NCBI GenBank assembly: GCA_013002305.1
Contig: JABDKG010000025.1
Span: 1 to 64,000 of the forward strand
Source of the DNA: Hellea sp.
Lineage (GTDB): Bacteria > Pseudomonadota > Alphaproteobacteria > Caulobacterales > Maricaulaceae
Length of the DNA stretch: 64,000 nucleotides
Direction: 5' to 3'
The position numbers and the translations under genes were made by a program. Below are positions 41,841-50,613 of the stretch, piece after piece (within the stretch, counting starts at the first letter, position 1; the number at the start of each line of letters is the position of its first letter). A model generated the notes under the pieces. The model was not told the DNA's origin, made no database searches, and saw only the letters and a program-made list of their open reading frames with translations.

Positions 41841-43007
41841 ATGACTATTTCTAATAAACCGGCTATTAAGCCGGTTGATCCGCGTTTTTCTGCGGGACCC
41901 ACTAAAAAAAGACCTGGCTGGAGCCTCGACGCCTTATCAGATGCGGCGCTTGGCCGTTCGCACCGTTCAGCACTGGGCAAAGCGAAACTCAAAGAAGTGA
42001 TCGATCTGACCCGCGAAGTGCTCGAAGTGCCGGCGGATTACCGGATCGGGATTGTACCGGCATCGGATACCGGCGCCGTCGAAATGGCGATGTGGTCGAT
42101 GCTGGGCCCGCGCGGCGTCGATGTCGCGGCCTGGGAAAACTTTGGTAATGCCTGGATCACCGATGCCGAAAGCCAATTACCGCTTGATGATCTTCGAATA
42201 TTCAAGGCCGATTACGGACAGCTTCCAGATTTGTCGCAATATACCGGTGACAGAGACCTAGTCTTTACTTGGAACGGCACCACCGCAGGCGTTCGCGTGC
42301 CCAATGCCGACTTTATCCCGGCCGACCGGGACGGCATTACCATATGCGACGCGACATCAGCTTGTTTTGCGCAGCAACTCGATTGGGACAAGCTCGATGT
42401 CGTAACTTATAGCTGGCAGAAAAATATGGGCGGCGAAGCGGCCCATGGCATGATTATTTTATCGCCGCGCGCTGTTGAACGTCTGGAAAGCTACACACCG
42501 CCTTGGCCGCTGCCAAAGATTTTCCGCATGACCAAAAGCGGCAAACTGATAGAAGGGATTTTCCAAGGCGCGACTATTAACACGCCGTCGCTTTTGGCAG
42601 CCGAAGATCATCTTGATGCTTTGAAGTGGGTCAAAGACAATGGCGGACTGCAATTCATGCATGATCGGGCCGATACCAACGCAAAAGTGCTATGGGATTG
42701 GATTGAACGGACGGATTGGATTTCCAATTTGGCCGAAAATGAAAATGAACGTTCGAATACGGGGGTCTGTATGAAGATTGTCGACCCACGTTTTCAGGCA
42801 CTGTCGGCGAACGAACAATCAGCATTTGCAAAAGCCATGGTAACTTTGCTGGGCGACGAAAATGTCGCCTTGGATTTCGGCGCCTATCGCACGGCGCCTC
42901 CAGGCTTTCGCGTCTGGGCTTCGGGCCTGATTGAAAAATCCGATCTTGAAGCATTAACACCGTGGCTTGACTGGGCCTTCGAAGTTGTTGCTGCTGAAAA
43001 ACTATAA
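41841..43007 (+). CDS. serC: Phosphoserine aminotransferase
   Basis: The 388-aa PLP enzyme catalyses the second step of serine synthesis. It belongs to the alphaproteobacterial type: MTISNKPAIKPVDPRFSAGP, VPASDTGAVEMAMWSMLG, VFTWNGTTAGVRVP, the cofactor Asp in TICDATSACFAQQLDWD and the Schiff-base lysine in TYSWQKNMGGEAAHG. I use ATG 41841, preceded by TTGGAGACAAA. The frame is open further upstream but the extra 33 residues are not homologous and lack a site. The serA gene follows 23 bp later, so the two form the serine operon. Confidence 0.95.
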   Translation: MTISNKPAIKPVDPRFSAGPTKKRPGWSLDALSDAALGRSHRSALGKAKLKEVIDLTREVLEVPADYRIGIVPASDTGAVEMAMWSMLGPRGVDVAAWENFGNAWITDAESQLPLDDLRIFKADYGQLPDLSQYTGDRDLVFTWNGTTAGVRVPNADFIPADRDGITICDATSACFAQQLDWDKLDVVTYSWQKNMGGEAAHGMIILSPRAVERLESYTPPWPLPKIFRMTKSGKLIEGIFQGATINTPSLLAAEDHLDALKWVKDNGGLQFMHDRADTNAKVLWDWIERTDWISNLAENENERSNTGVCMKIVDPRFQALSANEQSAFAKAMVTLLGDENVALDFGAYRTAPPGFRVWASGLIEKSDLEALTPWLDWAFEVVAAEKL

Positions 43008-43030
43008 ATCTATTTCCAAGAGAATTAAAA

Positions 43031-44608
43031 ATGCCAAAAGTATTAATCGCAGACAAAATGTCTGTATCCGCCGCTGAAGTTTTTAAAAATCGCGGCGTTG
43101 ACGTTGATGTCATCACGGGCCTGTCTAAAGACGAGCTCATTAAAATCATCCCGGAATATGATGGCCTCGCTGTCAGATCATCCACGCGGCCGGACGCAGA
43201 GATTATCAATGCAGCTAAAAATCTAAAAGTCATCGGAAGGGCCGGTATCGGTGTTGACAATATTGACATTGCTGCTGCTACTGACCGAGGCGTTGTGGTC
43301 ATGAATACGCCATTTGGCAACGCAGTCACAACGGCCGAGCATGCAATCGCCATGCTGTTTGCAGCTGCACGGCAACTGCCAAGCGCTTCTGCGCGCACCC
43401 AGGATGGACAATGGCCGAAAAGCGATTTCAAAGGAGTCGAACTTTACAATAAAACTCTGGGTGTCATTGGCTGCGGAAATATCGGATCGCTCGTGATTGA
43501 GCGCGCTCAGGGTCTGAAGATGAAGGTCATCGGCTATGATCCTTATCTGACCAAAGAACGAGCTTTAAAACTCGGCATTGAAAAAGTGGGGCTTGACGAT
43601 CTTTTTTCCCGCGCCGATGCCATCACCCTACATACGCCGCTAGTCGAGGCGACGAAGAACATTGTTTCGAAACAGCGTATTGCGCAGATGAAAAAAGGCG
43701 CAATTATTGTCAATTGTGCGCGAGGCGGGCTGGTCGATGAAGAGGCCCTCAAAAATGCTCTTGAAACAGGCCATATTCGCGCTGCAGCGCTCGATGTGTT
43801 TGCAGTAGAGCCGGCGACAAACAATCAATTATTCGGGACGAAAAATTTTATTGCCACGCCGCATCTTGGCGCCTCAACGCTGGAGGCGCAGGAAAATGTT
43901 GCCGTTCAGGTCGCCGAGCAAATGGCAGATTATCTTCTGACCGGCGCCGTGACAAACGCGCTCAACACGCCTTCAATTTCGGCCGAAGAAGCGCCTCGTC
44001 TTAAGCCTTTCGTAGACCTTGCCGATAAAATCGGAACATTGGTTGGGCAGCTTGTCGACGAAACCATAAAAACCGTCGAAATAACCTATAAAGGCAGTAT
44101 CACAGAATTGAATACCAATCCCATAACTGCAGCGGCTTTGGCAGGACTACTTAAACAGGCCATGCCTGAAGTGAATATGGTCAGCGCGCCCGTATTCGCC
44201 AAAGAACGCGGCATAAAGATCAAAGAAAGCTATGTTGATAAAGCGGAACGGGCTGAAAGCCTGATCCGTTTGGCGATCGCGACATCAGACCGAAAATTTG
44301 CCGTGGTAGGCACAATTTATCGCGGCGAACCGCGCCTTGTCAGGCTGTTCGGTGTACCCGTGGACGCTGGATTTAGTGAACACATGGTCTATATCCGTAA
44401 CGAAGACAAACCTGGCTTTATCGGCGCGCTCGGATCAATACTCGGCGAAAATAAAGTCAATATTGCGACCTTTAGTTTGGGCCGTATGGATGACGGAACA
44501 CCGGAAGCGGTGTGTCTGGTCTCAGTGGACTCACCAATTAGTGAAAACATTGCCAATGAAATTCGCGCTGTTGATCAAGTCAAACGAGTCAATGTGATCG
44601 CGCTTTAA
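43031..44608 (+). CDS. serA: D-3-phosphoglycerate dehydrogenase
   Basis: The 525-aa NAD-dependent enzyme catalyses the first step of serine synthesis. It is the long type: substrate-binding domain (VRSSTRPDAEIINAAKNLKV), NAD domain with GVIGCGNIGSLVIERAQGLK, catalytic Arg/Glu/His in NCARGGLVDEEAL and ATPHLGASTLEAQENVA, an intervening ASB domain (about 320-450), and a C-terminal ACT domain (VYIRNEDKPGFIGALGSILG) that senses serine for feedback control. It lies 23 bp after serC with AGAGAATTAAAA upstream. A hairpin follows the gene. Confidence 0.96.
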   Translation: MPKVLIADKMSVSAAEVFKNRGVDVDVITGLSKDELIKIIPEYDGLAVRSSTRPDAEIINAAKNLKVIGRAGIGVDNIDIAAATDRGVVVMNTPFGNAVTTAEHAIAMLFAAARQLPSASARTQDGQWPKSDFKGVELYNKTLGVIGCGNIGSLVIERAQGLKMKVIGYDPYLTKERALKLGIEKVGLDDLFSRADAITLHTPLVEATKNIVSKQRIAQMKKGAIIVNCARGGLVDEEALKNALETGHIRAAALDVFAVEPATNNQLFGTKNFIATPHLGASTLEAQENVAVQVAEQMADYLLTGAVTNALNTPSISAEEAPRLKPFVDLADKIGTLVGQLVDETIKTVEITYKGSITELNTNPITAAALAGLLKQAMPEVNMVSAPVFAKERGIKIKESYVDKAERAESLIRLAIATSDRKFAVVGTIYRGEPRLVRLFGVPVDAGFSEHMVYIRNEDKPGFIGALGSILGENKVNIATFSLGRMDDGTPEAVCLVSVDSPISENIANEIRAVDQVKRVNVIAL

Positions 44609-44623
44609 TGCCAGCGGACTATT

Positions 44624-44647
44624 AGGAGCGCGGGGCGAGGCGCTCCT
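44624..44647 (+). terminator. Hairpin after serA
   Basis: AGGAGCGC (44624-44631) pairs perfectly with GCGCTCCT (44640-44647), with an 8-nt loop. There is no T-run, so it may act as a Rho-associated 3' end. Confidence 0.5.
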
Positions 44648-44683
44648 GATGGTCACTCGTGTAAACAAAGTTCGGATTTGTAT

Positions 44684-45190
44684 CTAGGAAATGTTTGGCA
44701 GACATGAGTTTCGGTGCTCTTTGGCATAAGCCATGGATGTCCAGGCTTCGAAATCCTCTTCATTCTTCGGAACCGGGCTGTCTGCGGAAAAATGATAATA
44801 ACAATTGTCAGATTTGAAGACGTAGAAGCAATATCGGCCGACGACTTTGCCCGGGGCATTGTAGCTGTAGCACAATTGATCTTTGCGGACCGTATAAACG
44901 CCCATGGTTTTAAATGATCCATAAACGCTGCGATGTTCATAGTCTGAAGTCGCGTTATCATAGTGATATTCGGTAAAGGTGTCCGGGGCGATATCATTGG
45001 CGATATCTTCGGCATAGGAAGCGTAGACACCTTCCATGGTCTTATTCAGATAAGCGTCCATAATGGCCTCGCCTTTTAATTGGCTAAAGCCATATATCGT
45101 GTTGGTTTCTCCGGTCTCACCAACGTCGGCAAGAGATGTTGACCCGTAAAACAAAAATCCCATTATTATCACGGCCGAAAATTTCGTCAT
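44684..45190 (-). CDS. Secreted protein of unknown function
   Basis: The 168-aa protein has a signal peptide (MTKFSAVIIMGFLFYGSTSL, then AD). The mature part has four cysteines (QLCYSYNAP, GRYCFYVFKSDNCYYHFSAD, NSCLPNIS) that could form two disulfides, and aromatic-rich beta-type sequence (DTFTEYHYDNATSDYEHRSV). It is acidic overall. No family recognised. It converges with serA, and its upstream side faces the small membrane protein gene. Periplasmic or outer-membrane location is inferred. Confidence 0.75.
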   Translation of the reverse strand: MTKFSAVIIMGFLFYGSTSLADVGETGETNTIYGFSQLKGEAIMDAYLNKTMEGVYASYAEDIANDIAPDTFTEYHYDNATSDYEHRSVYGSFKTMGVYTVRKDQLCYSYNAPGKVVGRYCFYVFKSDNCYYHFSADSPVPKNEEDFEAWTSMAYAKEHRNSCLPNIS

Positions 45191-45317
45191 ACAGCAAATC
45201 CTATCGTGTTCTTGCTTCTAGGTCATATCACATAACGCCCAATTATCTATTTCCGATTACAGCGCTAAAGACAAAGAAATTAGATATGAAAAGCGCCGCG
45301 CCGTGTTAGAGAGCGAT

Positions 45318-45641
45318 ATGACACCCGATCCTGAAAACAGTAAACCCGGTACAGGCCGTCACCGCTTTCGCCGTTATCACAAGGCGCAAGCCAGACGCCG
45401 CAAGGCTGAGCTCGAGCAGGACCGGTTCTCCCGCGCGGTTTTTTCGGTTGCAGGTGTGGCTGCCGCGATCGCCATTGGACTTGGCGTATTGGCCACTCAA
45501 GGCCCAACAATCGATAAGGAAGCGGCGGCTAATCTAACCGATCCTTGGATCGGCCCTGCCTCGCGTATGGAAGTATTTGGACTGGGCTTCATTGCGATAA
45601 TTGCAGTTCTGTTCTTATGGCGTATTCGCAAGAGGAAATAG
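45318..45641 (+). CDS. Small two-span membrane protein, unknown
   Basis: The protein of about 107 aa has a very basic cytoplasmic N-terminus (RHRFRRYHKAQARRRKAELE) and two membrane helices, FSVAGVAAAIAIGLGVLA and VFGLGFIAIIAVLFLW, separated by a polar loop (TQGPTIDKEAAANLTDPWIG); it ends RIRKRK. ATG 45318 is preceded by GAGAG; GTG 45303 in frame would add five residues. It lies 108 bp upstream of asd on the same strand. No family is recognised; both termini are probably cytoplasmic. Confidence 0.7.
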   Translation: MTPDPENSKPGTGRHRFRRYHKAQARRRKAELEQDRFSRAVFSVAGVAAAIAIGLGVLATQGPTIDKEAAANLTDPWIGPASRMEVFGLGFIAIIAVLFLWRIRKRK

Positions 45642-45749
45642 GATGGAAAACGGCACAAAATGCCTTCAATCCTATAGACTCGCAATACAATTTCGCCTAT
45701 TGGCAGCGCTCGCAATTTAGACGCAAAATTTTTCTAATCGGAGGCCAAT

Positions 45750-46778
45750 ATGGGAATATCTTTCGCAATCGTCGGGGCGACCGGCAATGTCGGGACAGAG
45801 ATGCTCACGATCTTGGCCGAGAGCGATCTGGATGTCGGCAAAGTCTATGCTGTTGCATCGCGCCGCTCGGTCGGCCGCGAAGTCAGTTTTGGCGATAATA
45901 CGCTTAAATGCGTTGACCTCGAGACCTTTGATTTCTCCAAAGTTGATATTGCGCTGATGAGCGCAGGCGGAGATGTGTCCAAGAAATGGTCACCGAAAAT
46001 AGCGGCCGCCGGCGCTATAGTGATCGATAATAGCTCGGCTTGGCGGATGGATCCGGATGTGCCTTTGGTGGTCCCGGAAGTGAACGCAGACGCCGTCGCG
46101 GGCTATGTCAAAAAAGGCATTATCGCCAATCCAAACTGCTCGACCATTCAGATGGTTGTGGCGCTCAAGCCGCTCCATGACCGCGCCAAAATAAAGCGCG
46201 TTGTCGTCTCGACTTATCAGTCGGTTTCGGGCGGCGGCAAAAAGAATATGGATGAGCTTTGGCTTCAGACCAAGGGCATCTATTCCAATGACGAGCTCAA
46301 GCCCCATAACTTTACCAAACAGATCGCTTTTAATGTCATCCCGCATATTGATGTGTTTATGGACGGCGGCGACACCAAAGAAGAGTGGAAGATGAAGGCC
46401 GAGACCATGAAAATTCTCGACCCGCGAGTGAAAGTCACGGCGACCTGCGTTCGCGTCCCGACTTTCGTTGGTCATGCCGAGGCGCTTAATATTGAATTTG
46501 AAAACGAATTATCCGCCGACGATGCGCGCGCCCTGCTACGCGAAAGCCCGGGTCTGATGGTCGTCGATAAACAGGAAGACGGCGGCTATGTCACACCGAT
46601 TGAATGTGTCGGCGAGTTTGCAACATTTGTCTCGCGTATCCGCGAAGACAGCACGCAGGACAATACGCTCAATATGTGGGTTGTATCGGATAATCTGCGC
46701 AAAGGCGCGGCGCTTAATACGGTGCAGATTGCCGAATGTTTGGTCAATCGCGGACTGCTCAAGCAAAAGGCCGCCTAA
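45750..46778 (+). CDS. asd: Aspartate-semialdehyde dehydrogenase
   Basis: The 342-aa enzyme reduces aspartyl phosphate to the semialdehyde for lysine/DAP, threonine and methionine synthesis. NADP-binding motif: FAIVGATGNVGTEMLTIL. Catalytic cysteine: IIANPNCSTIQMVVALKP. The active-site His and Arg lie in RVPTFVGHAEALNIEFEN, and the SYQSVSGGG-type loop is VVVSTYQSVSGGGKKNMDEL. ATG 45750 follows GGAGGCCAAT. The stop codon overlaps the stop of the convergent sulfotransferase-like gene by 2 bp (46776-46777). Confidence 0.96.
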   Translation: MGISFAIVGATGNVGTEMLTILAESDLDVGKVYAVASRRSVGREVSFGDNTLKCVDLETFDFSKVDIALMSAGGDVSKKWSPKIAAAGAIVIDNSSAWRMDPDVPLVVPEVNADAVAGYVKKGIIANPNCSTIQMVVALKPLHDRAKIKRVVVSTYQSVSGGGKKNMDELWLQTKGIYSNDELKPHNFTKQIAFNVIPHIDVFMDGGDTKEEWKMKAETMKILDPRVKVTATCVRVPTFVGHAEALNIEFENELSADDARALLRESPGLMVVDKQEDGGYVTPIECVGEFATFVSRIREDSTQDNTLNMWVVSDNLRKGAALNTVQIAECLVNRGLLKQKAA

Positions 46779-47788
46779 ACTTTACTTGGCTCTTGTCTAG
46801 CTCTGGCCTGTTCCATTTCAATCAGCACGCCGCATAGTCTTAGGATCTGGTCAGGCGACAATTGATCGGTCAATTTTCCGCGCGATGGTTTCAGCCGCTG
46901 CGGGTTTTCAAACAGCTGTGCACGGTCAAAATATCGCCGCGCGGTTTTCTGATTGTGCGGTTTAAAGTGCTGGCGAACCCTTTTAAGATTGTCAGCGCTA
47001 TATAGAGATTGTGTCGTATCCAGCCTTTCCGATCTCAAAAAATCCGTAATGATCGCCAAAACATTTTCGGTCTTTAAAGAACCGAGGTCTTTGGCGTTTC
47101 GTAAATGTTCCGCGAAAGGGTGTTCCAATAGCTTACGAGCCAGTTCAAATGACAGACCTGAATATGATATGTTTGCCCGGTCCTGAGCCTTGAATTCGGA
47201 AAAATCTGAAATGCTGCAAATCTTCAAGAGCTGAAACAGCAGATCGTCGGTAGAAGGGTCATAAATTTTAATGTGAAGGTTTGCTTTGCCAAAAACCTGT
47301 TCAAATACGGAAAGCCATTCATCATATTTCAAAAATTTATTCTCTTTTAACGCCCATGGAATCCACTCATTAAAATTATTCCTGAGATTGATAAATTGAG
47401 TTTTTGTCTTCCACAAAGATTGCAAAAGTTCTTCTTGCGGTCGAAGGTAGGCAATTATTCTTATAGTGAACAGATCAGCAAAGGCACGCTTAAGTCTATG
47501 AAGGGGTGTTGCTGAGTTGATCGCGTCAAATGTTTCTGAACTCAAAATCATATGATTGTTTGACGCTCTGGCATATTGAACCAAGTCATTTAGGCCTCCA
47601 ACTTTGGGATCAAGATTTCCTTTTAGGTCCCTGACCAAGCCATGCTGACCATTAAATGAAAATGCGACATCAGGATAATCAAACCCCTTGATTTGGAGCG
47701 CATTCCTGTTCAAAACCAATCCGCGCTGAATCGTTGATGACCCGGTCTTATGGGGCCCGACATGGATGTAGAGTTTACGCTTTGCCAT
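46775..47788 (-). CDS. Sulfotransferase-like protein, copy 2
   Basis: The 337-aa soluble protein starts with a PAPS-binding-like loop, KLYIHVGPHKTGSSTIQRGL, at its N-terminus. Paired segments shared with the upstream copy include IIAYLRPQEELLQSLWKTKT, the YDPSTDDLLFQLLKICSISD stretch, RVRQHFKPHNQKTARRYFDR and KPSRGKLTDQL. The P-loop-like H-K-T-G-S/T-S is the 5'-phosphosulfate loop of the sulfotransferase family. I use ATG 47788; this overlaps the stop of copy 1 by 14 bp, so the pair is translationally coupled. The acceptor is unknown; surface polysaccharide is a fair guess from the cluster. Its end overlaps asd. Confidence 0.78.
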   Translation of the reverse strand: MAKRKLYIHVGPHKTGSSTIQRGLVLNRNALQIKGFDYPDVAFSFNGQHGLVRDLKGNLDPKVGGLNDLVQYARASNNHMILSSETFDAINSATPLHRLKRAFADLFTIRIIAYLRPQEELLQSLWKTKTQFINLRNNFNEWIPWALKENKFLKYDEWLSVFEQVFGKANLHIKIYDPSTDDLLFQLLKICSISDFSEFKAQDRANISYSGLSFELARKLLEHPFAEHLRNAKDLGSLKTENVLAIITDFLRSERLDTTQSLYSADNLKRVRQHFKPHNQKTARRYFDRAQLFENPQRLKPSRGKLTDQLSPDQILRLCGVLIEMEQARARQEPSKV

Positions 47789-48830
47789 GGGTTCTATTCT
47801 TGGCCTTGCGGGCAATTTCCTTACGCGTACGCTGTTGTTCCATTTCTATGACAGCGCCGCCAATGCGCAGCGCCTGTTGATTGGTCAATTGATCGATCAG
47901 CTTCCCCGGTGCCGGCTTGAGTTTGCGCTCGCCAAGGAATAATCGATTGCGGCCAAAGAAAGATTTGGCAATATTCTGATTATGCGGCCTGAATTTCTGC
48001 CGAACCAAATTCAGCATTTTCCGCGAATAGCAGGAATAGGTTAGATCAAGTTTTTCTTCTTCAGCAATTTTTTTGACGATCCGCGCAACATTGGCATAGC
48101 TGCTTTTCTGAACCGGAATTTTCCCGTCGCCATCACGTCGCCGATAGATATAAGGATTAATATAGAACCGACGCACGATCTCAAATGTCAGGCTGGGCAG
48201 GGAGACATTTTCACGCTGTGGAAGTTCAAAGCCTGAAAAATCTGACAGGCCACAAAGTTTCAAAAAGGAAAATAAAAGGTCATCACTTTTGGGGTCGTAA
48301 ATAGTGAAATGAACATTGTCTGGGCCGAGCGCCTCAACCAATATTTTCAGCCAATCATCATAGCATAAAAACTGCCATTTCTCGAGCGCTTGCGGGAGCC
48401 ATTGATCAAAATCTTCCAATACGCCGTCAAAGCGGACTTCGGTTTTCCACAATGATTGTAAGAGCTCTTCCTGCGGTCTCAAATATCCTATGACGTGGAT
48501 GTCAAAATCATCGGTCATGGCCTCTCTAAGTTTGAGAAACGGTTCCACCGTCATGATATTATCAAAAGTTTCCGAGCTTAGAATGATGTCGCCAGTGCTA
48601 TTCTGGGCAAATTCTTTAAGCTCATTAAGACCGCCTAAGATCGGCGCGAATTTGTCCATTCCCGCGAGTTCAAAGACGATATTATGATGCCCGTCGAAGA
48701 CAAATCCGACTTCCGGGTAATGATAGCCTAAATTTTCAAGCTGTTGCCGATTGGCCAGTAAGCCGCGCTGAATACTGGTCGTGCCGGTTTTGTGCGGCCC
48801 GACATGTAAGAAAATTTTGCGTTTTGCCAC
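47775..48830 (-). CDS. Sulfotransferase-like protein, copy 1
   Basis: The 351-aa protein is a tandem paralogue of the gene downstream. It begins MAKRKIFLHVGPHKTGTTSI, with the phosphosulfate-binding-like loop, and shares IILSSETFDNI, HVIGYLRPQEELLQSLWKTE, TIYDPKSDDLLFSFLKLCGL and FRPHNQNIAKSFFGRNRLF with it. ATG 48830 comes 2 bp after the phoD stop, so phoD and both copies form one translational unit. The sulfate donor would be PAPS. Alternatives are glycan-modifying transferases of the same fold. The gene ends in a basic tail (RKAKNRTHGKA). Confidence 0.78.
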   Translation of the reverse strand: MAKRKIFLHVGPHKTGTTSIQRGLLANRQQLENLGYHYPEVGFVFDGHHNIVFELAGMDKFAPILGGLNELKEFAQNSTGDIILSSETFDNIMTVEPFLKLREAMTDDFDIHVIGYLRPQEELLQSLWKTEVRFDGVLEDFDQWLPQALEKWQFLCYDDWLKILVEALGPDNVHFTIYDPKSDDLLFSFLKLCGLSDFSGFELPQRENVSLPSLTFEIVRRFYINPYIYRRRDGDGKIPVQKSSYANVARIVKKIAEEEKLDLTYSCYSRKMLNLVRQKFRPHNQNIAKSFFGRNRLFLGERKLKPAPGKLIDQLTNQQALRIGGAVIEMEQQRTRKEIARKAKNRTHGKA

Positions 48831-48832
48831 GC

Positions 48833-50560
48833 TTAGACGAGTCCGCGAAACAATAATTGCTGGGTCGGCGTAAGGCCCTCTGCGGAGTCGAATTTGAGAC
48901 TGTCGCCGGATGGTTTGATCTCAAACTCAGCGGCGCGAAAAGCCGTGTACTCCGGGCTATCAACACTATCGACCGCTATCATACGGGCTGTGGCTTTGGA
49001 TGGAGTCAGCGTCAGGTCGACATAACCTTTGTATAGCGGATTGTAGTAACGAACGTCTCGGTTTTCTTTGTTGACCAGGAGCGCGAACTGTTCGGCGGGA
49101 TCGCCGATAAAATCTCCGGATGTAATCGAAGAAACGGAAGTGGTTCCGATTTCAACACCCACATTCTCACCGTTGTCAGCGGTTATGTCGTTCGCCCAAA
49201 ACTCATGCGAGTCGCCGGTTACGACCAACATATCTTCGACGCCTGTTCCCTTTAAAGCATTAAATAGACGTTCGCGGGCTGCCGGATAACCATCCCAACT
49301 ATCCGGATACATTGGCAGGCGAAGCGGCGACATATCCCGTTTCAATCGAATGAATTCCTCGTTCTCGCCAAGTTTTTTTAAATCTTCATCCGTTATATGT
49401 GGCGTTGTATCCGGCGTACTCGTCCGGCTGAGCAGGACTTGGTTGACCAATAGCCGCCACGGCTTGCCATCTTTTTTGGATTGACCAAAAGTTTTGACAA
49501 GCCAATCGACCTGAATTTTGCCCATCATTTCGCGGGCAGGATCAAACCATTTTTCAGCCTTGAATTTTTCCAGACCTTCCGGATCAAAAAGCTGTTCGGC
49601 AAAGGGCTCGAACTCGAAAGATTCACTCCGCGCCATAAGCCGAGTCTCTACCGCTGCTAGCGTTGCAAGTTCACCCCATTCAAAACTGCGAAATAAAAAT
49701 TCCAAACCCGTACCGGGCTTGGGGTCTCGGACGGGCATCCATTCATAATAGGCCCGCATTGCAATTTCTTTGCGGGAATTCCAGTTGCCTTCGCCTTCTT
49801 GGTGATTTCCAGCGCCGTCCTTCCAGCTATCATTGCTGCTCTCATGATCATCCCAGATGGCGATCATGGGCATTTGCGCAGTGATGGCTTGAAGTGACGG
49901 ATCTGTCCGATATTGCCCGTGACGGGTGCGATAGTCTTGCAGGGTCAGGATCTCATGGCGGGGCTCATGAAGGCGGCCGGCCGCTGTCATGGCATCCGTG
50001 GCACCACCGATACCATATTCGTAGAGGTAATCGCCCAGATGCAGCAGCGCATCGAAACCGCCGTCGCGCGCTATATGATCATAGGGGTTAAAATATCCAT
50101 GCTGCCAATTGGCGCAGGAGACGACTGCAAAGCGGGCTTTATTGACCTTGCCATCGGGCAGGGTACGGGTTTTGCCTATTGGAGACGTGCCTTCTTGCGA
50201 TTTAAACCGGTAATAGTACCAGCTATTAGGCGACAGACCATCAGCGTCGATTTTGACAGTCCAGTCTTTTGCAGGAGACGTCTGGACGTTTCCGGAAGAG
50301 ACAATGTCATCGAAATTTTTATCATTGGAAACCTGCCATTCGACACTCGCGCTGTTCATATTGAGAGCTGGCGTTATCCGGGTCCAGATTATGACCCGGT
50401 CACTCAGAGGATCGCCGCTGGCAACGCCATGTTCAAAAGTGCCGTTGGCGCCGCTGCGTTCAGAGGAATTAAGTGTAGCGGGGCCTCTCGGTCTACAGGC
50501 AGCAGCGCCTCCACCTATAAAAGCACCGAGGGCGGCCCGTCTGGAAATCTTGAAATCCAT
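48833..50560 (-). CDS. phoD: PhoD-family alkaline phosphatase/phosphodiesterase (Tat-exported)
   Basis: The 575-aa Ca/Fe-dependent enzyme cleaves phosphate mono- or diesters outside the cytoplasm. The N-terminus has a twin-arginine signal, SRRAALGAFIGGGAAAC, with a Cys that could be a lipobox. The beta-sandwich PhoD_N domain is followed by metallophosphatase motifs: HGVASGDPLSDRVIIWTR, VVSCANWQHGYFNPYDH, LLHLGDYLYEYG, IWDDHESSNDSWKDGA, and DMLVVTGDSHEFWAND. Metal ligands (Cys, Asp, Asp, Asn, His) are in place. The gene heads a unit with two sulfotransferase-like genes and follows pgm by 53 bp, which may make it part of a larger operon. Teichoic acid is absent in Gram-negatives, so phosphate scavenging is the likely job. 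Confidence 0.9.
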   Translation of the reverse strand: MDFKISRRAALGAFIGGGAAACRPRGPATLNSSERSGANGTFEHGVASGDPLSDRVIIWTRITPALNMNSASVEWQVSNDKNFDDIVSSGNVQTSPAKDWTVKIDADGLSPNSWYYYRFKSQEGTSPIGKTRTLPDGKVNKARFAVVSCANWQHGYFNPYDHIARDGGFDALLHLGDYLYEYGIGGATDAMTAAGRLHEPRHEILTLQDYRTRHGQYRTDPSLQAITAQMPMIAIWDDHESSNDSWKDGAGNHQEGEGNWNSRKEIAMRAYYEWMPVRDPKPGTGLEFLFRSFEWGELATLAAVETRLMARSESFEFEPFAEQLFDPEGLEKFKAEKWFDPAREMMGKIQVDWLVKTFGQSKKDGKPWRLLVNQVLLSRTSTPDTTPHITDEDLKKLGENEEFIRLKRDMSPLRLPMYPDSWDGYPAARERLFNALKGTGVEDMLVVTGDSHEFWANDITADNGENVGVEIGTTSVSSITSGDFIGDPAEQFALLVNKENRDVRYYNPLYKGYVDLTLTPSKATARMIAVDSVDSPEYTAFRAAEFEIKPSGDSLKFDSAEGLTPTQQLLFRGLV

Positions 50561-50613
50561 AATCGCTTTATAATCCGCTCGAATTAAAGGTAAAGGCTCC
50601 GCGTAAAGTTGGC

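Noticed and set aside
42655-43431. 258-codon ORF opposite serC-serA
   Set aside because: It is antisense to two well-supported genes, and has a low-complexity, non-family translation.
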